Below, one piece after another: positions 23,130 to 28,586 of a stretch of DNA of 28,586 bases. Position 1 is the stretch's first letter. The number at the start of each line of letters is the position of its first letter. The notes beneath the pieces were generated by a model. That model was not told the DNA's origin and ran no database searches. It saw only the letters and a list, made by a program, of their open reading frames with translations. Origin of the DNA: CAZRIE01 sp964600075 (GTDB lineage: Bacteria; Bacteroidota; Bacteroidia; Flavobacteriales; Flavobacteriaceae); the NCBI GenBank assembly GCA_964600075.1, contig CAZRIE010000053.1, positions 1-28,586 of the forward strand, read 5' to 3'. The translations under genes and the position numbers were made by a program.

Positions 23130-24482
23130 ATGAATTTAAAATCTATAAATAACGTCTATTTCATTGGTATCGGAGGCATCGGTATGTCTGCCCTTGCTCG
23201 TTATTTTAAGTTCATCGGTAAGAACGTGGCAGGGTATGACAGGACTGAAACGCCTTTGACGCAAGAGCTTTCCGGTTTGGGTATAGATATTCATTATACC
23301 GATGCTATTGATGCGGTTTCCGAAACTTATCGCGATGCTGCGATCACATTGGTGGTGTATACACCTGCAGTCCCGGCGGATCATTTGGAATACCAACATT
23401 TTTTAAATCGAGGTTTTGACATAAAAAAACGTTCCGAGGTTTTGGGCCTGATAACCAAAGATACTTTTTGCTTTGCAGTGGCCGGAACCCATGGCAAGAC
23501 CACTACATCAAGTATATTGGCCCATTTACTGAAGGAAGCCCGAACTCCGTTTACGGCTTTTCTAGGGGGTATTTCTGAAGATTTCAACAGTAATTTTGTA
23601 TTTGAAGGCGCCGACTATTCTGTTGTAGAAGCTGATGAATTCGACCGTTCTTTTTTGCGGTTGTTTCCCGATGTGGCCTGTATCACATCTATGGATGCCG
23701 ACCATCTTGATATTTATGGTAACGAAGATGAGCTCAAGAAGTCGTTCAAAGACTTCACGGATAAGATTAAACCGGGTGGCAAACTGTTCGTTCGCAATGG
23801 CCTGCCAATTCATGGTATTACTTATGGTATTGATGATGGTTCCGACTACTGCATCAAGAACCTAAAAATAGAAGATGGTACCTACATTTTTGATATGTTG
23901 ACCCCCAAAGCTACCCTATCGGGGGTTAAATTCAATAAACCTGGGAGGCATAATCTGCTCAACGGTCTCGTAGCTTTTGCCATGGCAATAGAAACTGGAG
24001 CTCCAGCGGCAGAACTGGCCAATGCTTTGGAAACTTTCAAAGGGGTGCAGCGCCGGTTTTCGTACAAGATCAAAAGAGACGACTTTATCTATATCGATGA
24101 TTATGCGCATCATCCCACAGAAATAAATGCGATATACGATGCAATTTCCGAGATGCATCCCGATAAAAAAACTTTAGTGATTTTTCAGCCCCATCTTTTT
24201 TCAAGAACAAAAGATTTTGCCAATGATTTTGCTAGGAGCCTATCTAAATTCGATAGTATTCTGTTATTGGACATCTATCCGGCAAGAGAAAAGCCCATTG
24301 AGGGAATAACTTCTGAATGGTTAATGGGAAAAATTAAAAATCCTAATACTAAAACAATTAACAAAATAAATCTAATCCAAGAAATAAAACAACAAAACCC
24401 TGAAGTATTGGTCACCATGGGAGCGGGCGATATTGGATTGGAAGTTGCAAGAATCAAAAAAGAGCTAGAACATGCGCATTAA
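23130..24482 (+). CDS. murC: UDP-N-acetylmuramate--L-alanine ligase MurC
   Basis: A cytoplasmic Mur ligase that adds the first stem-peptide residue, L-alanine, to UDP-MurNAc. The 450-residue protein starts with the dinucleotide-like motif FIGIGGIGMSALA (11-23). The ATP P-loop is GTHGKTT (119-125), with EADEFDRSF and MDADHLDIY in the central domain and IYIDDYAHHPTEI before the C-terminal domain. These are specific to MurC. It has its own 161-base upstream gap with a hairpin, so it may be separately controlled or its mRNA processed. The last 11 bases overlap ftsQ. Confidence 0.97.
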   Translation: MNLKSINNVYFIGIGGIGMSALARYFKFIGKNVAGYDRTETPLTQELSGLGIDIHYTDAIDAVSETYRDAAITLVVYTPAVPADHLEYQHFLNRGFDIKKRSEVLGLITKDTFCFAVAGTHGKTTTSSILAHLLKEARTPFTAFLGGISEDFNSNFVFEGADYSVVEADEFDRSFLRLFPDVACITSMDADHLDIYGNEDELKKSFKDFTDKIKPGGKLFVRNGLPIHGITYGIDDGSDYCIKNLKIEDGTYIFDMLTPKATLSGVKFNKPGRHNLLNGLVAFAMAIETGAPAAELANALETFKGVQRRFSYKIKRDDFIYIDDYAHHPTEINAIYDAISEMHPDKKTLVIFQPHLFSRTKDFANDFARSLSKFDSILLLDIYPAREKPIEGITSEWLMGKIKNPNTKTINKINLIQEIKQQNPEVLVTMGAGDIGLEVARIKKELEHAH

Positions 24483-25191
24483 TTATAACTACATTAAATT
24501 CAGTGCCCTTTTGCTAATTGTAGGAGGGCTTTACGCCTTTTCGAACCATAGAAGCGAGCAAAAAACGGTGAGCGGAATCGGTATCGAGTTCATCGGTGAC
24601 CAGAACTTATACGTTACTCAGGGGATGGTTAATAAATTGTTAATACAAAAATTCGGTAACCTTGAAAATGTGCCTAAAGAAAAATTAGTTTTGAATACTA
24701 TGGAGAAGGCCATCGAGGCCAACAAAATGGTAAAAAGTGCACAAGTTTATCTCACCGTTAACGGTAAATTGGCGTCGAAGGTCGTTCAACGCCAACCAAT
24801 CGGACGTATAGAAGGCGACTCAAAGTTTTACCTCGATGATGATGGAAAACGCATGCCATTGTCAATGAGCCATTCTGCCCGTGTACCCATAATTACCGGT
24901 CAGATAACAGGTGAAAGTTTAGACGATGTCTATGAAATTTTGAACTATATCAACAAAGATGATTTTCTTCGGAAGAATATTATTGGTATTCATGTCGAGG
25001 AAGCGGAAAAGTATCAGCTGCGATTTCGAATCGAACGATTTGTCGTGAATCTTGGTGATATCGACAACCTCGAAGAAAAGTTCAACAATTTCAAGGCTTT
25101 TTATGCCAAAGCAAACAAGGATGAAACCTTGGATAGTTTTGATATCGTGAGCCTAGAGTTTAATAATCAAGTAGTGTGCACTAAAATTTAA
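24472..25191 (+). CDS. ftsQ: Cell division protein FtsQ
   Basis: A 239-residue bitopic inner-membrane divisome protein. A transmembrane helix covers about 8-23 (IKFSALLLIVGGLYAF). A periplasmic POTRA-like domain follows (about 32-105, beginning VSGIGIEFIGDQNLYVT and including SAQVYLTVNGKL), then a beta domain up to the C-terminus. FtsQ links FtsL and DivIC/FtsB to the division site. Similarity to proteobacterial FtsQ is weak, so the call also uses its position between murC and ftsA. It starts with ATG inside the end of murC and its stop is 3 bases before ftsA. Confidence 0.92.
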   Translation: MRINYNYIKFSALLLIVGGLYAFSNHRSEQKTVSGIGIEFIGDQNLYVTQGMVNKLLIQKFGNLENVPKEKLVLNTMEKAIEANKMVKSAQVYLTVNGKLASKVVQRQPIGRIEGDSKFYLDDDGKRMPLSMSHSARVPIITGQITGESLDDVYEILNYINKDDFLRKNIIGIHVEEAEKYQLRFRIERFVVNLGDIDNLEEKFNNFKAFYAKANKDETLDSFDIVSLEFNNQVVCTKI

Positions 25192-25194
25192 GTT

Positions 25195-26529
25195 ATGGAA
25201 ATAGGTAATTATTCGGTAGGATTGGACATAGGAACCACCAAAATCGTTGCGATTATTGGAAAAAAGAATGAGTACGGTAAAATTGAGGTTTTGGGCATCG
25301 GTAAATCTAAAAGTTTGGGTGTACACCGTGGTGTGGTAAATAACATTACCCAGACCATTCAGTCGATACAACAGGCGGTCGAAGGTGCCGAAGCCAATTC
25401 CGGACTCAAGATCGGTTCGGTGGTGGTTGGTATCGCTGGTCAACACATTCGTAGTTTACATCACAGTGACTATATCACAAGAGCCGATTCGGAAGAAGTC
25501 ATCAATGAGGAAGACTTGGACAAGCTCTGTAATCAAGTTTATAAGCTGGTTATGCTCCCAGGGGAAGAAATTATTCATGTGCTACCACAAGAATATAAGG
25601 TCGATGGGCAAGCTGAAGTAAAAGAGCCTATCGGGATGTACGGAGGTCGCTTAGAAGCCAATTTCCATGTGGTGGTAGGTCAGGTATCCTCTATAAAAAA
25701 TGTAGGTAGATGCATTAAAAGTGCCGGTCTTGATCTGGGGAACATCACTTTAGAACCTCTTGCATCGTCGGATGCGGTTTTGAGCAAAGAAGAAAAAGAG
25801 GCCGGTGTAGCCTTAATCGATATAGGAGGTGGTACAACGGATCTAGCGATTTTTAAAGACGGAATTATTCGCCATACGGCAGTGATTCCTTTCGGGGGCG
25901 GTGTCATTACCGAAGATATCAAAGAAGGTTGCTCGATTATTGAGAAGCAAGCAGAACTCTTAAAGATAAAGTTCGGATCTGCATGGCCTGGCGAGAACAA
26001 GGATAATGAGATTGTTTCCATTCCCGGTCTACGCGGAAGGGAGCCCAAAGAGATTACTCTGAAAAACCTCTCCAAAATCATACACGCCCGGGTGGTCGAA
26101 ATCATTGAACAGGTCTATACCGAAATTAAGAACTATGGGCATGATGAGCAGAAAAAGAAATTAATCGCCGGTATCGTATTAACGGGCGGTGGAAGCCAAT
26201 TGAAACACTTGAAACAATTGGTGGAATATATCACGGGTATGGATACCCGAATAGGATACCCGAATGAGCATCTGGCTGGTGATTCCGATGCCGAGATTGC
26301 AAGTCCATTGTACGCGACCGCGGTCGGGCTGTTAATGAACGCGGTCACTAATGAGGGAAAGCATAAAGCGGCGGCCGCTATAGAAAATGCAAGTGAAGAA
26401 GGCGAATTGGTGATGGCCGGTCATGAAGATGAAGAAGCACCCGGAAAAGCAAAAGTAAAAATAGAACGAAGGTCGGTTTTCGATGTATGGTCCGAAAAAC
26501 TAAAAGACTTTTTAGACAACGCCGAGTAA
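25195..26529 (+). CDS. ftsA: Cell division protein FtsA
   Basis: An actin-like ATPase of 444 residues that tethers FtsZ to the membrane. The phosphate-1 motif is GLDIGTTK (9-16), phosphate-2 is IDIGGGTTDLAIF (about 207-219), and the adenosine motif VLTGGGSQLKHL is near 325-336. The SHS2/1C domain lies between about 85 and 165. The C-terminus, RRSVFDVWSEKLKDFLDNAE, can form the amphipathic membrane-targeting helix. It lies 3 bases after ftsQ and 43 A-rich bases before ftsZ, the standard arrangement. Confidence 0.97.
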   Translation: MEIGNYSVGLDIGTTKIVAIIGKKNEYGKIEVLGIGKSKSLGVHRGVVNNITQTIQSIQQAVEGAEANSGLKIGSVVVGIAGQHIRSLHHSDYITRADSEEVINEEDLDKLCNQVYKLVMLPGEEIIHVLPQEYKVDGQAEVKEPIGMYGGRLEANFHVVVGQVSSIKNVGRCIKSAGLDLGNITLEPLASSDAVLSKEEKEAGVALIDIGGGTTDLAIFKDGIIRHTAVIPFGGGVITEDIKEGCSIIEKQAELLKIKFGSAWPGENKDNEIVSIPGLRGREPKEITLKNLSKIIHARVVEIIEQVYTEIKNYGHDEQKKKLIAGIVLTGGGSQLKHLKQLVEYITGMDTRIGYPNEHLAGDSDAEIASPLYATAVGLLMNAVTNEGKHKAAAAIENASEEGELVMAGHEDEEAPGKAKVKIERRSVFDVWSEKLKDFLDNAE

Positions 26530-26572
26530 TAGAAAAAATAAAATAAGCACTAACCAGAAACAAAAAATTAAA

Positions 26573-28513
26573 ATGAGTAGCAACACGGAATTTGATGGAA
26601 TAGCCTTTGATCTCCCAAAGAACCAAAGTAATGTAATAAAGGTAATTGGCGTTGGCGGTGGTGGCAGCAATGCCATTAACCACATGTTTCAATCGGGCAT
26701 TAACGGTGTCGATTTTGTAATCTGTAATACCGATTCGCAAGCATTGAACAATAGTCCTGTGCCTACTAAAATACAGTTGGGCGTTTCTTTGACCGAGGGG
26801 TTGGGTGCTGGTGCCAATCCTGAAGTAGGGGAACAGGCCGCTTTGGAAAGCATGGAAGAAATCAAGCAGATGTTGGCTACCACAACAAAAATGATATTCA
26901 TTACCGCAGGAATGGGTGGGGGAACAGGCACTGGTGCTGCTCCCGTCATTGCCAGACAAGCGAAGGAATTGGACGTGCTTACCGTGGGCATCGTTACCAT
27001 GCCCTTCGAGTTCGAAGGTAAAATGCGTTGCGAACAGGCGCGAGTCGGTATCGAAAAATTGCGCGCCAACGTCGATTCGCTAATCGTAATCAACAACAAT
27101 AAGTTAAGGGAGGTATATGGAAACCTTGGTTTCAAAGCAGGTTTCTCAAAAGCGGATGAAGTACTATCTACTGCTGCAAAAGGAATAGCCGAAGTCATCA
27201 CCCACCACTATACGCAGAATATTGACCTTCGTGACGCCAAAACCGTACTTTCGAATAGTGGTACCGCTATTATGGGCTCTTCTATTGCTACTGGGTCTGC
27301 GCGAGCAAACGAGGCAATTACGAAAGCATTGGATTCGCCACTGTTGAACGACAATAAAATATCCGGAGCCAAAAACGTACTGTTGCTTATCGTTTCTGGA
27401 TCCGAGGAAATCACTATAGATGAAATCGGTGAAATCAACGATTACATTCAGGTCGAGGCCGGTCATGGCGCCAATATTATCATGGGTGTCGGCGAAGATG
27501 AAGATTTGGGTGAATCCATTGCTGTAACGGTTATCGCTACGGGGTTTAACATCGATCAACAAGATGATATCGTAAATACCGAGACAAAAAAAATCATACA
27601 TACCTTGATGGATGAACAGAAGGCTCAGCAAGACCTTACATCAAGAAACATTGTGCACCATTTGGTCGAGGAGAAAGAAGTTTCTAAACCCATTATCAAG
27701 CATAAGTTAGTAGAGGATGAGGTTGAAGAATTGGGTATGGATTTGGTTAAAACTACCAACTACATCAAAAATTTCAATGTGTTTTATGAAGAGGTGATTG
27801 AGAAAGTAGCCATGAAAACCGATATTTTCGATGATGATTTTGTAATCATAGACTCAAAAGATGCCTTAAACGATATCGAGGTGGTTGATCCGATTACGAT
27901 TGAATTCGATAGGCTGAAAGAGGAGCAGATGGCGATGAGTTTCGATATGCCCTTGGCCAAGAAGGATGACGTCGAAGAAGACGAAAAAGAAAATGTAATT
28001 ACCTTTAGTCTCGACGACGATATGAAAGATATTGAAGTAAAGAGCCATATCGAGGTAATACCGGTACTTGAATACAATAAGCAAGGCGAGACGCGCTATA
28101 GCTTAGACGACTATATGGAATTGGAAAACAAATTGACCAATGCAAAGTCAAAAGCGGCCCAAGAAGTTGTCGAAGAGGAAATGGTAATCGAAAGGAAGCC
28201 AGTCAATCAAGTTGAAGAAGGGGCTAAGCAGCCTGTAGCTAGCGTAGATCCTATGGACAGCCCCATTAGTGAATTATTAAGGGAAAGGGCCGATGAACGT
28301 AGAAGAAAGCTCAAAGATTTCAATTACAAGTTTCAAAACAGTGTGAGCAGCATCGATGAAATTGAAAAAGAGCCTGCCTACAAAAGACAGGGTATCGACT
28401 TAAGTAGTCGCGGCGATGACGGAAAGGTCTCTAGAACTACGCTCGGTGCAGATAGCAACGATGAAATTCAGCTGCGTTCGAACAATTCGTTTTTGCACGA
28501 TAACGTCGATTAA
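26573..28513 (+). CDS. ftsZ: Cell division GTPase FtsZ with a long C-terminal extension
   Basis: A tubulin-like GTPase that forms the division ring. The GTP-binding domain has GVGGGGSNAI (27-35), the tubulin signature GGGTGTGAA (115-123) and a synergy loop with NIDLRD (Asn216, Asp218, Asp221). The conserved globular part ends near residue 330. At 646 residues it is far longer than E. coli FtsZ (383); the extra length is a charged, mostly disordered-looking linker, as known in Flavobacteriia. The C-terminus ends SFLHDNVD, unlike the classical conserved peptide that binds FtsA and ZipA, which suggests a lineage-specific contact. The ATG follows an A-rich run. A terminator lies 35 bases past the stop, so ftsZ is the last gene of the cluster. 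Confidence 0.97.
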   Translation: MSSNTEFDGIAFDLPKNQSNVIKVIGVGGGGSNAINHMFQSGINGVDFVICNTDSQALNNSPVPTKIQLGVSLTEGLGAGANPEVGEQAALESMEEIKQMLATTTKMIFITAGMGGGTGTGAAPVIARQAKELDVLTVGIVTMPFEFEGKMRCEQARVGIEKLRANVDSLIVINNNKLREVYGNLGFKAGFSKADEVLSTAAKGIAEVITHHYTQNIDLRDAKTVLSNSGTAIMGSSIATGSARANEAITKALDSPLLNDNKISGAKNVLLLIVSGSEEITIDEIGEINDYIQVEAGHGANIIMGVGEDEDLGESIAVTVIATGFNIDQQDDIVNTETKKIIHTLMDEQKAQQDLTSRNIVHHLVEEKEVSKPIIKHKLVEDEVEELGMDLVKTTNYIKNFNVFYEEVIEKVAMKTDIFDDDFVIIDSKDALNDIEVVDPITIEFDRLKEEQMAMSFDMPLAKKDDVEEDEKENVITFSLDDDMKDIEVKSHIEVIPVLEYNKQGETRYSLDDYMELENKLTNAKSKAAQEVVEEEMVIERKPVNQVEEGAKQPVASVDPMDSPISELLRERADERRRKLKDFNYKFQNSVSSIDEIEKEPAYKRQGIDLSSRGDDGKVSRTTLGADSNDEIQLRSNNSFLHDNVD

Positions 28514-28547
28514 AAGGCAATAAAATAAACTTAACTAACTCAAGCTT

Positions 28548-28581
28548 AAACCCGGAAAAATTCACTTTTTTTCGGGTTTTT
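28548..28581 (+). terminator. Rho-independent terminator after ftsZ
   Basis: AAACCCGGAAAAA (28548-28560) pairs with TTTTTTCGGGTTT (28567-28579), with one G-T wobble and a six-base loop, followed by further T residues. The position right after the ftsZ stop, with a GC core and a T-run, marks the end of the dcw operon. The A-rich 5' arm means it may also work in the opposite direction. Confidence 0.85.
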
Positions 28582-28586
28582 ACTTC

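Noticed and set aside
26689..27201. Long minus-strand frames opposite ftsZ and other dcw genes
   Set aside because: They are antisense shadows of strongly conserved genes and show no family motifs of their own.

Overview
The window looks like chromosomal DNA of a marine member of the Flavobacteriaceae (Bacteroidota), possibly in or near the Zobellia/Maribacter/Arenibacter group; the genus is a guess from gene content. Evidence for Bacteroidota: a TonB-dependent receptor with STN and carboxypeptidase-like domains, a DUF4249 lipoprotein, a PASTA-containing FtsI, a very long FtsZ linker, A-rich ribosome binding regions in place of Shine-Dalgarno sequences, and TAnnTTTG-type -7 promoter boxes. 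GC content is moderate to low by eye.

Left part (1-5780). Three minus-strand genes read leftwards with small gaps: a class B1 metallo-beta-lactamase, a PhoD-like phosphatase lipoprotein and a formylglycine sulfatase that runs off the left edge. A small plus-strand CxxC protein is divergent from the lactamase and overlaps the 3' end of the ribosome-assembly GTPase gene engB by 4 bases, tail to tail. An alpha/beta hydrolase follows.

Middle part (5945-12467). A tight four-gene minus-strand operon encodes envelope proteins, in transcription order: an unknown exported protein, an STN-type TonB-dependent receptor, a DUF4249 lipoprotein, and a macroglobulin-like/plug-like protein. It resembles an outer-membrane uptake system whose substrate cannot be read from the sequence.

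Right part (12733-28586). A complete Bacteroidota-type division and cell wall (dcw) cluster reads rightwards: mraZ, rsmH, ftsL, ftsI, murE, mraY, murD, ftsW, murG, murC, ftsQ, ftsA, ftsZ. It starts behind three tandem 10-base GTGGT repeats, a likely MraZ operator, and ends at a strong terminator. The cytoplasmic enzymes build UDP-MurNAc-peptide (MurC, MurD, MurE), MraY and MurG make lipid I and II, FtsW and FtsI polymerise and cross-link septal wall, and FtsL, FtsQ, FtsA and FtsZ form the division machine. murF, murB and ddl are not in this window. Five of the thirteen genes appear to start with GTG or TTG.

I saw no tRNA, rRNA, insertion sequence, prophage or CRISPR array. The most unusual items are the chromosomal B1 beta-lactamase next to a phosphatase and a sulfatase, the four-gene envelope operon, and the MraZ operator. 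I did not find convincing evidence for a wholly new system.
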